From an uncultured Subdoligranulum sp. (GTDB lineage: Bacteria > Bacillota > Clostridia > Oscillospirales > Ruminococcaceae): a stretch of 64,000 bases of DNA. The notes beneath the pieces are model-generated. The model saw only the letters and a program-made list of their open reading frames with translations. It was not told the origin of the DNA and did no database searches. How positions within the stretch are numbered: the stretch's first letter is position 1; every line of letters starts with the position of its first letter. Location of the stretch: NCBI GenBank assembly GCA_904374465.1, contig CAJFFY010000001.1, positions 62,001 through 126,000 on the forward strand. The letters run 5' to 3'. A program made the translations under genes and the position numbers. This document shows positions 16,500 through 25,812 of this stretch, one piece after another.

Positions 16500-18440
16500 T
16501 CAATCCTCGTAGGGTCCGTGCCGGGGTCCGAAAATAGCCCGCTTGGTTGTGATAAGTCCTTTGTAAGCCGGTGCCGGCAGATTGTCCCGCAGCCAGTTGC
16601 GGGCATGCCGCCGACGCGTATTGGCATAGGGGCCATAAACACCGAACAGATGCCGTTTGGCCGCAAACGCCGTGGCTGCACAGGAAGCAGCCCAGAACGT
16701 CGTACAGTCAAACACACGGGCCAGAGGCCGAATCAACCCATTGGCATACGCCTGCATGGTATCATTGCGCAGCACCGCGAAAGAACTGCTCATGACCACC
16801 GCCGGGTAATACCCCGCCGACTGCGCCACAAAGGGATAAATCCGTTCAATGGCGTGGCTGATGGTGCCGTCCTGCGGCAGCGGCTCCGGCGGAAAGTCTT
16901 CATGTTTCCAGCCATGAGAAAACAGAGGTTCCAATGCCTTCGGGCGGAACCAGAATACACTTCCGAAGGGTGCAATGGGAGACTCCTCCCCGGAGATCGG
17001 TACATCAATCCCCAATTCCTTCATCAGCTTCTTGGTGTTCTCAAAGTTGGGTCCCCAACCTCCCGAGCACATATTCATGAAATACAGTCCATGAGTGGGA
17101 TACGGGGGGCACAGAATTCCCAGGTAGGGATCTTTTTCAAATTCGCAAAGCACGTTCAGCACATGTGCCGCATTTTTGCAGACATTTTCATTGCAAACGT
17201 AACCAAAACTGGCACCGACACTCCCCGGCTTGGTTTGGATCGCCTTCTTGTCATGCATGAAGCAGGCATAATCATATCCCCGCAAATGCGGTGCCAGATC
17301 ACACAGAAAGGCAGCAACATCCCGTCCACGGTTTTCCACCACCAACACCGTGACGCTGTGCAGCGGCAACGAGGCAAACGCCTGCTCAATCTGCTGTTTC
17401 TTGCTTTCGCTGTCCGTGGAGATGAAAACATCCGTCTGAGGCGGGAATTTTGCTGCAAACGCAGCGCTCTGGTCCAGCATATCCATAAAATACAGATGCA
17501 TGGCCAGTGCAATGCGCCGTGTTTGACAAACCGACTCCGCCCGGGCGGCATTCTGCACTTCCGCGGGGATTACCCGGGTAAGCCCCAGATTGCGGGTAAA
17601 CTCATGGGGATGCATCGTGCGGATCATGTTTTTCCAGATGAGATCCATGGGGTAATCCGTTTCATCCCGCAGATATTCATACAATTCCCGCACAGGCTCC
17701 CCGGCGGTGTCGTTGAGATACGCTTCCAAGGCATGCATAAAGCTGCGCCGTTTGAACAAGGGGCACTTTTTGTCCCGCAGCAAACGTACCGGGCAAACCA
17801 ACAGCGGATAGTCGGTAAACTCTTTCAAGTCATCCGTTTTGACATACACGTCCCACTTGAAGCCCCGATCTTCAAACTGTTTGGTGAACACCGCTTCGTA
17901 CCGCTGTACCGAATCGGTATAGCTTTCGATCATCGGCATTTCGTTCCAGTAGGCCTGTAACTCCGGGCTCTGGACAAAACGCTTGCGATACACAATAAAG
18001 TGGGACTGGATATGTACCGGCAAATAGCGATACAGATGTTTGCCTTTGAACGGGTTGGTCTTGGCACCATGGTGAATGCTCAACCCCCAGAAGTCCAGAT
18101 CCTGGTTCTGCGCCATGGCATCAAACATTTCCCGTAAAGGGCGCACAGGTCCCATCAGCGTAGAATTGGTCATGACAATCTCGTCAAATTCCGCCAAGCG
18201 GGCCCAGCCATAATGATCCAGTGCCGTTTTATATGCCCAGACATCCAAGCCCTTATTTTCCCGGACAAGAATCTGATCCGTAAACTGCGAAAAAGCGTTT
18301 CTCCCCTGCTGGCTCAGCTTTCCGTTACAAACAACAATCAACTCACTGAGATTTTTGGCAAGATCCGCCAGATAGTAGGTGATAAAATCATCCACATCGC
18401 CGTTTTTCTCGTAAAAGAAGAAGATTCCTAGTCTTTTCAT
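16500..18440 (-). CDS. Rhamnan synthesis F (RgpF) family glycosyltransferase
   Basis: Protein of 646 residues belonging to the RgpF family, enzymes that add sugars such as rhamnose to cell-wall polysaccharide backbones in streptococci. Two blocks are visible: an N-terminal one (ENKGLDVWAYKTAL, FDEIVMTNSTLMGPV, LDFWGLSIHHG, about 55-130) and a second one starting near 310 (ALAMHLYFMDMLDQ, DVFISTDSESKK, VVENRGRDVAAFLCDL, YDYACFMHDKKA). It is cytoplasmic, without membrane segments. ATG 18440 overlaps the epimerase stop by 4 bp. The acceptor and donor sugars cannot be told from sequence. Confidence 0.88.
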   Translation of the reverse strand: MKRLGIFFFYEKNGDVDDFITYYLADLAKNLSELIVVCNGKLSQQGRNAFSQFTDQILVRENKGLDVWAYKTALDHYGWARLAEFDEIVMTNSTLMGPVRPLREMFDAMAQNQDLDFWGLSIHHGAKTNPFKGKHLYRYLPVHIQSHFIVYRKRFVQSPELQAYWNEMPMIESYTDSVQRYEAVFTKQFEDRGFKWDVYVKTDDLKEFTDYPLLVCPVRLLRDKKCPLFKRRSFMHALEAYLNDTAGEPVRELYEYLRDETDYPMDLIWKNMIRTMHPHEFTRNLGLTRVIPAEVQNAARAESVCQTRRIALAMHLYFMDMLDQSAAFAAKFPPQTDVFISTDSESKKQQIEQAFASLPLHSVTVLVVENRGRDVAAFLCDLAPHLRGYDYACFMHDKKAIQTKPGSVGASFGYVCNENVCKNAAHVLNVLCEFEKDPYLGILCPPYPTHGLYFMNMCSGGWGPNFENTKKLMKELGIDVPISGEESPIAPFGSVFWFRPKALEPLFSHGWKHEDFPPEPLPQDGTISHAIERIYPFVAQSAGYYPAVVMSSSFAVLRNDTMQAYANGLIRPLARVFDCTTFWAASCAATAFAAKRHLFGVYGPYANTRRRHARNWLRDNLPAPAYKGLITTKRAIFGPRHGPYED

Positions 18441-19276
18441 TGCCGTTCCTTTTCCAGAATTCGGTTAATTTTAGTTGCATCGCCCCACGTGCCGGGGCTG
18501 TCATAGGGACGGTCCGGGAAAGCACCGTAATCCAACTTGATTTTGTAATGCTTTTCCTGCAGGAACCGCTCCACCCGGTCAGCCAGAGATTGCGGTTTTC
18601 CCGTGCAAACATTGATGATGCCGTTGATTTCATCCTGTACACTGGCCGCCACAATCATATTGGCAAGATCCTCCACATCGATAAAATCATACAGATTTTT
18701 ACCGCTGGTAAAGGGGAAAGTCTTTTTCCCTTCTTCCTCAGCCTGCGCCAATTTGGCAAAAATGGAACTGCCGTGTGCTTCGTCGCCAGTGATATAGTAC
18801 GCGCGCAGCCAATGAAGTTTGCACGGACTGTCCGCCAGGGACAGCATCAGGCTCTGGCGGAGCGCGTTTTTGGCAATACCATATTGGCTCTGGGGCTTAC
18901 AGGGAGTGCTTTCGTTGATGGGACCCTCCCAATACCCCACTTCGTGCATGGTGCCCATAACGCTCAGACCCTGAAGGCCGCCTTCCACCAGATCATTGAG
19001 AAACACCACATGAGAAGACAAATCCTTCATGTGCGCGGAAGAGTTGTGCCGGAATCCGTCGCGCCAGGCCAGGTGAATGCAAATGTCCGGGCTGCCTACC
19101 TGCCGGTAGATATCCCGATCCCCGCTGAAGATGGGTACATCACAAAATTCCGCGCGCTCGTCCAAACCCTTGAAGGCAAAATCCGATGCGATGACTTTAT
19201 AACCGCGGTCCAAGGCATTTTTTACCACATGACGGCCGATATAGCCGGCCGCTCCTGTTACCAAAATTGTTTTCAT
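18437..19276 (-). CDS. NAD-dependent epimerase/dehydratase (extended SDR)
   Basis: Nucleotide-sugar modifying enzyme of the extended SDR family, 279 residues. The Rossmann motif TGAAGYIGRHV is at about 7-17 and the active-site Tyr and Lys are in QYGIAKNAL (about 136-144). The fold continues to a C-terminal substrate domain (GKNLYDFIDVEDLANMIV). It could be a 4-epimerase, a reductase or a dehydratase acting on an NDP-sugar; sequence alone does not decide. ATG 19276 has GAGGAAAT upstream; the longer frame to 19486 overlaps the upstream glycosyltransferase. It probably supplies an activated sugar for the neighbouring transferases. Confidence 0.88.
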   Translation of the reverse strand: MKTILVTGAAGYIGRHVVKNALDRGYKVIASDFAFKGLDERAEFCDVPIFSGDRDIYRQVGSPDICIHLAWRDGFRHNSSAHMKDLSSHVVFLNDLVEGGLQGLSVMGTMHEVGYWEGPINESTPCKPQSQYGIAKNALRQSLMLSLADSPCKLHWLRAYYITGDEAHGSSIFAKLAQAEEEGKKTFPFTSGKNLYDFIDVEDLANMIVAASVQDEINGIINVCTGKPQSLADRVERFLQEKHYKIKLDYGAFPDRPYDSPGTWGDATKINRILEKERQ

Positions 19277-19289
19277 GGCATTTCCTCGC

Positions 19290-20303
19290 TTACTCTTTGT
19301 TCTGCTTTTGGGAAAGCAGATCATACACGCTGGGAATATGGAGTTGGTAGAGCAGCAACGCTGCCGCTTTCTTTTTATTTTGCCCTGCCCCGTACAAAAA
19401 GTCAAGAGGACTTTCGGGATAGGGCGCCAGTGCTTCCCGCAACGAAGTCCACGCATAGCGGCGCAAAGCCGCCGGGGCCCGGGCATCCCGCAACTGGTGC
19501 ATCAAAAAGGTGACAGCCTCGGCCCGGCGCAACGCCCAGAGCGTTTTTTTCTCCTGTTCCGTACCACGCTTCTGCAGTGCCGCATGCTCCGCCTCCATCC
19601 AGATGGACAGCGATTGAATGCGCCCTCGTATCGCTTTTGCTGACTGGCACAGGGAGGTACTCTGCCCGCGCTCAAAATGCCGGTACACCGCCTGTGGCAG
19701 ATACACGGCGCGGGCCGTACGCATGTACACCTGCATGTTGAAGATAAAGTCTTCCAACCCATAGCGGCAGCGCTCATCAAACCAAAGGTTTTGCAACAGG
19801 TCCCGGCGGTACAAGGCATTCCATACAAACTGAGGACCGCTGTTTTTCAGAAATGCCGCATACCCATCCTTCTGCAGGTTGCAGGCTACGCCCGCATCGT
19901 GGGGCAGTTCCCGAAAGGTTCCGTCCTGTTGTTCCCGCAACAATTCGTAATCAGCGCGCACCACATCACATTGCTTGGACTCTGCCATATGGAGGAGCAG
20001 TGGCAATGCCCCGGGCAGCAGAACATCGTCATCATCGCAAAACCCGATATAGGTTCCGGTTGCCGCGCTGAGCCCGCGGTTCCTGGCTGCGCAGATACCC
20101 GCATTCTTTTGGGTGATCACCCGGACCCGTGCATCCTGACGGGATATTTCATGACAAGCGGCGGCTGTCCCATCGGTGGAGCCATCATCCACCAATATAA
20201 GTTCGAGTCCTTCCACATCCTGCGCCAAAATAGAGGCCGCTGCAGCTCGCAGCGTAGATTCTGCGTTAAAGAGCGGTACAATCAGGCTGATCCGTGTTCC
20301 CAC
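19290..20303 (-). CDS. Family 2 glycosyltransferase (GT-A)
   Basis: Cytoplasmic GT2 enzyme, 337 residues. The GT-A fold is clear at the N-terminus: ISLIVPLFNAESTLRAAAASILAQ, LELILVDDGSTDGTAAACHE, NAGICAARNRGLSAATG and the metal-binding FCDDDDVLLPGAL (about 88-100). The C-terminal 130 residues are variable and helical. Start is GTG 20303, 9 bp after the HAD gene, with GGAAAGG about 12 nt upstream. It probably adds one sugar of the operon's glycan. Linkage and donor are unknown. Confidence 0.9.
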   Translation of the reverse strand: MGTRISLIVPLFNAESTLRAAAASILAQDVEGLELILVDDGSTDGTAAACHEISRQDARVRVITQKNAGICAARNRGLSAATGTYIGFCDDDDVLLPGALPLLLHMAESKQCDVVRADYELLREQQDGTFRELPHDAGVACNLQKDGYAAFLKNSGPQFVWNALYRRDLLQNLWFDERCRYGLEDFIFNMQVYMRTARAVYLPQAVYRHFERGQSTSLCQSAKAIRGRIQSLSIWMEAEHAALQKRGTEQEKKTLWALRRAEAVTFLMHQLRDARAPAALRRYAWTSLREALAPYPESPLDFLYGAGQNKKKAAALLLYQLHIPSVYDLLSQKQNKE

Positions 20304-20312
20304 GCTGCGTTC

Positions 20313-22061
20313 TTACCTTTCCTTTTGTTTTTTCATGCCAAGGTACAACCGCCCGTATGGCAACGGTCCCGGCAAAAGTTTTTGCAAAAAGCCGATCTTC
20401 CAGCGGGACTCTGCCAAATCCCGTTTCATCTCCACCGGATGGAAGATATAGTGCCGCAGTTTTTTGGGGTCTGCCAGGGTGTATGTTCCGCCATCTTCCA
20501 CCTGGATTCTTCCCAAAAATGCGACTTGGGACTTTCTGGGGCAACGCACCATCCGCAAAAAGGGCATTATAGCCGCTACGGCAGAAATGCGCATCCCCGA
20601 CAGGGCACTGTTCTGCCATTCTTCGGCGAAGCGAAGCGCCCCGCGCTGCAACTCATCGATACGCTTTTCCCGGTTCTGTGGCTGCTGGCATACGCAAACC
20701 GTCTGCCCAAGCTGTCTATAGCCAACCGTCGCTCCCACGTCCTGCGAAATCATCCGTTCCAGCATAGGCTGCCCTACCCAATACAGACAGGCATCCGCGC
20801 CTTGCAAAGAAAGAAATACCGAGGTTTCCTCTTCAGAAAAACGTTCCCTCAGCCGTGCATCCCCGGAGAGTTGCAATCCATATAAAGAAACTCCCAGCAG
20901 TTTCTGCAGAAGGAACTGGGTCGTTCCCCCGCTGCCAATATCCACAAGAATATCTCCGGCCCGCAAACCGCTTTGGCGCAAATACGCCAAGGCCAGTGTT
21001 GCCTCCCGGGGCGGTTGCAGCGCATCCAGCAGAGCGGGCAATGCCTCTTGCCCTTCCTTTGTTTTGAGCATATAGGTTTTCTGCCGATATGCTTCCGGAC
21101 AGGAAGCACCACAATAGTCTGCAATCTGCTGTCCGGTCAACCGTTGCCGCGGCAATGCGGCCGCCACCAGTTCCTTTTCGTTTTGTGCCAGCAGGCAAGG
21201 ACACAGACTGCGTCGGGACACCTCCAGATATTTTGTTTCTTCCTGTGGATACATGCGGTGGTAGATTTCCCGTGTCAGATACATGTCCCGTGCCAGGAAA
21301 AACAGCCCCGCCTCCGGATGTTCCTCTCTGCGCGCATGAATCCACTGGCAAAAAGCCACTTCCAAAGCGCCCAGCAAGGTGAATCCAAGCCGGTCTCCCC
21401 AACCGGATACAAACGCTTCATGATTGGCGGTAAAAGCCTGGACCGCGCTGTCCGGAAAAGCGGTTTCCGGCGGCGGTTCCGTTGGCAGATGCCAGGAGCG
21501 AATTCCAGCCAAAGCAGCGCCTGTAACGTCGGCACGCCAGCTGTCCCCCACAAACAGAACGTCTCCGCACTTGAACCCGGTTTCCCGCAAAAAACGCCGA
21601 AACAACGCCCCGCTGCGTTTCTGTACGCCATAGGCGCTGGAAACGAATCCCCCGTCAAAAGGCGGGTAACCGCATCGGTCCAACATAGCAGCAATCTGCT
21701 CAGGCGGCAGATACATATCGGAAATATAGTACACGCGCTTACCCTGCGCTCGCAACAACCGGACGGCTTCCTGCACAGGCGTATAGGGGACGACCACTTT
21801 ATTCTCCCAGGCACATTCTTCTGCCGGATCGAATTTTTCCATGCCGGGTTGGGCATAAATCTGCGGCAAAGTAATTTCACCCGTGTTCTGCGCACGGGCT
21901 GCCTGTTCGGCGCAGACACGTGCCCGAGCAAAATCTGTTCCCTGCAGCAAAAACACATCGGTAGGCTTGGCAACGTCCCGTTTGATCAACGTATCAAACA
22001 CGTCGAATGCCACTGCCGGATACGGCGCCGCCAACCGTACAATCGTATTGGTAATATTCAT
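20313..22061 (-). CDS. COG5610-like HAD-superfamily protein of glycan clusters
   Basis: Two-part protein of 582 residues. The first ~230 residues are a HAD hydrolase domain: AFDVFDTLIKRDV (motif I, DxxxT, about 16-28), VYYISDMYLPPEQ (motif II), KRSGALFRRFL and LFVGDSWRADVTGA (motif IV). The remaining ~350 residues are a separate domain with FFLARDMYLTREIY and DILVDIGSGGTTQFLLQ, with no fold that I recognise. Such proteins are common in Firmicute surface-polysaccharide loci but their reaction is not established. ATG 22061 overlaps the upstream GT stop by 4 bp. The longer frame to 22214 lies inside that GT and is rejected. Confidence 0.8.
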   Translation of the reverse strand: MNITNTIVRLAAPYPAVAFDVFDTLIKRDVAKPTDVFLLQGTDFARARVCAEQAARAQNTGEITLPQIYAQPGMEKFDPAEECAWENKVVVPYTPVQEAVRLLRAQGKRVYYISDMYLPPEQIAAMLDRCGYPPFDGGFVSSAYGVQKRSGALFRRFLRETGFKCGDVLFVGDSWRADVTGAALAGIRSWHLPTEPPPETAFPDSAVQAFTANHEAFVSGWGDRLGFTLLGALEVAFCQWIHARREEHPEAGLFFLARDMYLTREIYHRMYPQEETKYLEVSRRSLCPCLLAQNEKELVAAALPRQRLTGQQIADYCGASCPEAYRQKTYMLKTKEGQEALPALLDALQPPREATLALAYLRQSGLRAGDILVDIGSGGTTQFLLQKLLGVSLYGLQLSGDARLRERFSEEETSVFLSLQGADACLYWVGQPMLERMISQDVGATVGYRQLGQTVCVCQQPQNREKRIDELQRGALRFAEEWQNSALSGMRISAVAAIMPFLRMVRCPRKSQVAFLGRIQVEDGGTYTLADPKKLRHYIFHPVEMKRDLAESRWKIGFLQKLLPGPLPYGRLYLGMKKQKER

Positions 22062-22951
22062 GGCAAATAGGCAATTTGGGGCGCGAACCGCACCCCTGCA
22101 GCAAACCCTTTCCATATAATCGCGATACGGGCCAGTCGCTTTCCGCGGGGATCCCGCAGCACCTGCACTGTATGCCAAAAATCTTTGGCCAGAAGCCAAA
22201 GCCAGCCCTTCCAACCTTCCCGGCGGTACAGCACCACATCGTTACGGTAAAAATACCGGTACCTGTCCCAGCGGGTGGGTACGTCGGTCGCAATATTTAC
22301 CGTCCCCGGATTTTTCATGGCATGAATCACACGGCTGGCCGGTACAACATAGCAGGGTTCTTCCCGGGAAATCCGCCGGGTATATTCCCAGTCATCCGAC
22401 CAGATAAAAAACTCCGCAATGGGCAGTCCCTTATTGCGCACAATTCGCGTGGGCAAAAACAGTGAGACAAAGCTGGCCATTACCGCGGGGATAGCCTCCC
22501 CCTCGAACCCATCCAGATCGCGATAGGGCGTCACACGCTGAAGATTCATGGGTTGATCCGTCCCATCCGGCGCCAAGGCCCGGCTGGAAAGCCAACCATA
22601 CTTTCCCTGCAACAACGTATCGGCTTCCAGAAACCGGGCCAGCGCATCCGGCTCCGGAATGGTATCATCGTCCATCAGCCACAGCGCATCATATCCTGCT
22701 GCAGCCGCCTGGCGGATGCCATAGCAGAAGCCCCCGGCGCCGCCCAGGTTCTTGCCTGTGTTGCGATACTCCAGGCCGGGAATCTCCATTCGGCAGATGG
22801 CCTCCCCGGTTCCGTCGGTACTGGCATTGTCGATAACCCAAATGGAGGAAAGTTCCGCCGTCTGGACTTTCAAAGCTTCCAGACATTGCCGTAACAGCGG
22901 CAGGCGATTATAGGTAACCACAACGGCTGCAATTTTCTGTTGCTTACTCAT
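22058..22951 (-). CDS. GlfT2/COG1216-type family 2 glycosyltransferase
   Basis: GT2 enzyme of 297 residues resembling galactofuranosyl- and rhamnosyl-transferases. Signatures: KIAAVVVTYNRLPLLRQCLEAL, SSIWVIDNASTDGT, NTGKNLGGAGGFCYGI (the NxGGxGG motif), LWLMDDDTIPEPDAL (DDD metal site, about 90-104) and FIWSDDWEYTRRI, the catalytic WxDDxE-type motif near 184. This pattern is common in enzymes that make galactofuran or rhamnan. ATG 22951 overlaps the DUF4422 stop by 8 bp. The sugar is inferred only by family likeness. Confidence 0.88.
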   Translation of the reverse strand: MSKQQKIAAVVVTYNRLPLLRQCLEALKVQTAELSSIWVIDNASTDGTGEAICRMEIPGLEYRNTGKNLGGAGGFCYGIRQAAAAGYDALWLMDDDTIPEPDALARFLEADTLLQGKYGWLSSRALAPDGTDQPMNLQRVTPYRDLDGFEGEAIPAVMASFVSLFLPTRIVRNKGLPIAEFFIWSDDWEYTRRISREEPCYVVPASRVIHAMKNPGTVNIATDVPTRWDRYRYFYRNDVVLYRREGWKGWLWLLAKDFWHTVQVLRDPRGKRLARIAIIWKGFAAGVRFAPQIAYLP

Positions 22952-23714
22952 GATTGTTGGGGATAAACTTCCGTTTTACAAAAGAGAATCCTTTGTGGAG
23001 CCAATTCTGGTGTTCCATATATACGATATCCAATTCCTCGTAGCTGATATTGTTGGTGGTCAGCCAAGCATCCAGCAGGCGCTCGCTGACAAAACCGAAC
23101 ACCCTCTTGTCGTTGTCCGAATAGCCGGTCATATCCAGTTCCTTTTCCAGTTCAAACAAGATATCAAACAACCACGTGCAATAATGGCAAAGCAATTCCC
23201 GCTTCATCACGAACATATTAAAGTGATGACCATGGGTCTTGGACATATACAGATCATAGGCCGGCAGATACTCCGGACATTTCCGGGCGATAATCTGCCG
23301 CGTCACCGTAAGATCCTGTTTGTGATGGGCATGGATGTACTGGGTATAGTTGGTTTCGATAAAATAGTGGCGCTCTTTGGGCAGAATCACATTGGTCGTT
23401 GCCAAAAGGGCACTGAGTTCCTCGTGACCGATCACACGGTCCTTTTTGGGCGCAAACACCGATTTTTTACGGCTGGCAAAATAACGCCGGTAATGCACGA
23501 TTCCAATATAGTCCGAATCGATATTGTGGGCAGCCCAATACAACCCCGTCAACTCGCAAAAATTTGCGTTGCGCTCCGAGATGTTCTCCCCCGTATCATC
23601 CCCGATGTAACCGATGGCCGGATGCACCGCGTGCCCCATCTGTACCGGAAGATACATGGGATCATCCGGCACCCAGTAGGGTTTATGTGTAGCTATAATA
23701 ATGGTCGTTTGCAA
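22944..23714 (-). CDS. DUF4422 family capsular glycan protein
   Basis: Protein of 256 residues with the DUF4422 signature: IIIATHKPYWVPDDPMYLPVQMG, DDTGENISERNANFCELTGLYWAAHN, YIGIVHYRRYF and VILPKERHYFIETNYTQYIHAHH. Members occur in capsule and exopolysaccharide loci and are thought to be glycosyltransferases. The first codon is TTG at 23714 with GGGGAG 6 nt upstream. First gene of the glycan operon, with a promoter at 23786-23813. No membrane segment. Confidence 0.88.
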   Translation of the reverse strand: MQTTIIIATHKPYWVPDDPMYLPVQMGHAVHPAIGYIGDDTGENISERNANFCELTGLYWAAHNIDSDYIGIVHYRRYFASRKKSVFAPKKDRVIGHEELSALLATTNVILPKERHYFIETNYTQYIHAHHKQDLTVTRQIIARKCPEYLPAYDLYMSKTHGHHFNMFVMKRELLCHYCTWLFDILFELEKELDMTGYSDNDKRVFGFVSERLLDAWLTTNNISYEELDIVYMEHQNWLHKGFSFVKRKFIPNNHE

Positions 23715-23785
23715 AGTGGTCTCCCCGCTTCGTGTTGGCGGAGCATATCGTCCCCGCCGCCTTGCTATCCTTATACTCAGAATTT

Positions 23786-23813
23786 AGTATAGCGCTTTTT
23801 CGCCAGAATACAA
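23786..23813 (-). promoter_or_regulatory. Promoter of the glycan operon
   Basis: Minus strand -35 TTGTAT (23808-23813), 16-bp spacer, -10 TATACT (23786-23791), followed by a ~70-nt leader to the TTG start. No strong terminator separates it from the ABC-F gene upstream, so some read-through is possible. Confidence 0.7.
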
Positions 23814-23833
23814 GTTACAGAACGGTAACCGGG

Positions 23834-25723
23834 TCATTCCCCGTCTGCTTCCATTTTTTCCTGCTCTTCTGCCAACTTTTCCCACTCATCGTACAGTTCC
23901 TGCTGGTGGAAACGCGTATCGTCCAACTCATCACATTTCTCACGCAGCAGCAGATGATCACGCAGCACCTCCGGATCATTGATCTCGTTTTCCAACTCGA
24001 CAATGTGTGCCCCCAGCTCCTCAATCTCCTGCTCCACCGCTTTCAGGCGATTGCGCACTTCGGCACGACGGCGGCGCTGTTCTTTGCCGTATGCCTGCTT
24101 TTTCCCGGTTTCTTCTGTGGAAACGGGTTCCGCAGATTTCACCGCATTCCGGTTTTTCAGCGCTGAAAAATCGGGATAGAAGGTTGCCTTGCCGTCCTCC
24201 AGATACAGAATCGGGCAAGCCAGGGTCTGCATCAGATAGCGATCATGGGTCACCAGCAGCAAGGTGCCGGTGTAAGCCTTCAACGCCTGTGTCAGGCTTT
24301 CCCGCATATAAATGTCCAGATGGTTGGTTGGTTCGTCCAGGAACAACAGGTTGGGACGTTCCAGTGCCAGCTCCGCAAAGCGCAGCCGTGCCAGCTCTCC
24401 GCCCGAAAGCAGCGCACAATCTTTGAAGACATCTTCGCCGCGGTATCCAAAACGTGCCAGATGGCTGCGTACTTCCAGCTCGGTAAAGCGCGGATACTGA
24501 TTCCAGATCGCATCAATCACCCGACCGGCACGCCGTGCCTGCTGCTGGGTAAAAATACCCGGCTTGGCACCGCTTCCCAGCCGCACCATACCGCCGGAAG
24601 GACGTCGTTTTCCGTCCAACACCTGAAGCAAGGTGGATTTTCCCGTCCCATTTGGACCCGCAATCACCAACTTGTCCCCACGGTGCACCGTATAATCCAG
24701 ATTATCGATCAGGGTGCGTTCTCCAATACGTACCGTGAGATTTTTCATGATAACCAGTTCGTCATACGGCTCGATGTCGTATTCAAAGCGGAAATTCAGT
24801 TCCCATGCCTCAGCGGTAGGCGCCTCCACAATCTCCAGCTTTTCCAGCTGTTTTCGGCGGCTCTGGGCCATTTTTGTGGTGGATGCACGCACCAGATTCC
24901 GGTCAATGTAATCCTGCAGTTTGGCGGCCTTTTCCACCGCAGCATCATGCATTTTCTGCTGGCGTTCATCGGCCGCTTCCCTCTGCGGCAGATACGCCGA
25001 GTAATTGCCGCGGTAGGTTTTGATCGTCTTTCCCCGCAATTCCCAGATCTTGGTGCACACCGCATCCAGAAAATAACGGTCATGGCTGACCACCAGTACT
25101 GCACCGCGGTAGGTTTTAAGATAATTTTCCAGCCAATCCATCGTTTCAATATCCAGATGGTTGGTAGGTTCATCCAGAATCAACAGATCCGGCCGTTCCA
25201 GCAACAATCTGGCCAGACGCAGGCGTGTCTGTTCCCCACCGGAAAGGACTCCTGCCGATTTTTCCCATGTGGGGGCTGGGAACCCCATGCCATTCAACAC
25301 CTTCTTGATTTGGGTGTCCATCTGGTACCCATCCATGGCATCAATAATGGCATTGCAGTGGGTGATCTGTTCCTGAATCTGTGCATCCTGTGGGCGATCC
25401 GCCAGGGCCTTTTGCAACGTTTCCAATTGCTGCATAGCCTGCAGCGCCGGCGCAAAAGCCAGTTTCATCGTATCATATACGGTCAGAGCCGGATCCAAGT
25501 GGGCATTTTGTTCCAGATAGCCGCAGGTCACCCCATTGCCGAATGCTGCGTTTCCTGTATCCGGAAGGCTTTCCCCATACAAGATGCGCAGCAAAGTAGT
25601 CTTTCCCGTACCGTTGGCACCGATAATTCCGATCCGATCTCCGCGCTCCACGCCGGCATTTACATTTTGCAGGACTTCATGTTCCCCAAAGCTCTTTCCC
25701 AGTTCTTGCAGTTCCAGCAGCAT
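23834..25723 (-). CDS. ABC-F family ATPase
   Basis: Soluble protein with two ABC cassettes and no membrane domain, 629 residues. Walker A motifs are GIIGANGTGKTTLL (about 33-46) and VIAGPNGTGKSTLL (about 343-356); signatures are LSGGEQTRLRLA and LSGGELARLRFAEL; each is followed by LLILDEPTNHLDIE or LFLDEPTNHLDIY. The linker between cassettes (DRNLVRASTTKMAQSRRKQLEKLE) is the ABC-F tRNA-interaction region. A charged C-terminal coiled coil (about 535-620) resembles Uup/YdiF types. These proteins act on ribosomes, as translation factors or in antibiotic protection; a housekeeping role is more likely here. ATG 25723 has GGAAAG upstream; the frame to 25750 is less likely. Confidence 0.93.
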   Translation of the reverse strand: MLLELQELGKSFGEHEVLQNVNAGVERGDRIGIIGANGTGKTTLLRILYGESLPDTGNAAFGNGVTCGYLEQNAHLDPALTVYDTMKLAFAPALQAMQQLETLQKALADRPQDAQIQEQITHCNAIIDAMDGYQMDTQIKKVLNGMGFPAPTWEKSAGVLSGGEQTRLRLARLLLERPDLLILDEPTNHLDIETMDWLENYLKTYRGAVLVVSHDRYFLDAVCTKIWELRGKTIKTYRGNYSAYLPQREAADERQQKMHDAAVEKAAKLQDYIDRNLVRASTTKMAQSRRKQLEKLEIVEAPTAEAWELNFRFEYDIEPYDELVIMKNLTVRIGERTLIDNLDYTVHRGDKLVIAGPNGTGKSTLLQVLDGKRRPSGGMVRLGSGAKPGIFTQQQARRAGRVIDAIWNQYPRFTELEVRSHLARFGYRGEDVFKDCALLSGGELARLRFAELALERPNLLFLDEPTNHLDIYMRESLTQALKAYTGTLLLVTHDRYLMQTLACPILYLEDGKATFYPDFSALKNRNAVKSAEPVSTEETGKKQAYGKEQRRRRAEVRNRLKAVEQEIEELGAHIVELENEINDPEVLRDHLLLREKCDELDDTRFHQQELYDEWEKLAEEQEKMEADGE

Positions 25724-25750
25724 AGTGCTTCTTTCCTTTTCCCCTCTCAA

Positions 25751-25782
25751 AATATGCCGCCGCCTTTCACGAAGGCAGCGGC
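25751..25782 (-). terminator. Hairpin after the YjjG-like HAD gene
   Basis: Minus strand GCCGCTGCCTT pairs with AAGGCGGCGGC (11 bp, one wobble) around CGTGA, followed by ATATTTTGA. The T-run is short, so termination is probably partial and ABC-F may be reached by read-through. Confidence 0.5.
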
Positions 25783-25812
25783 ACTACAGCCTGCCTCCGT
25801 TTGGATACGGCC

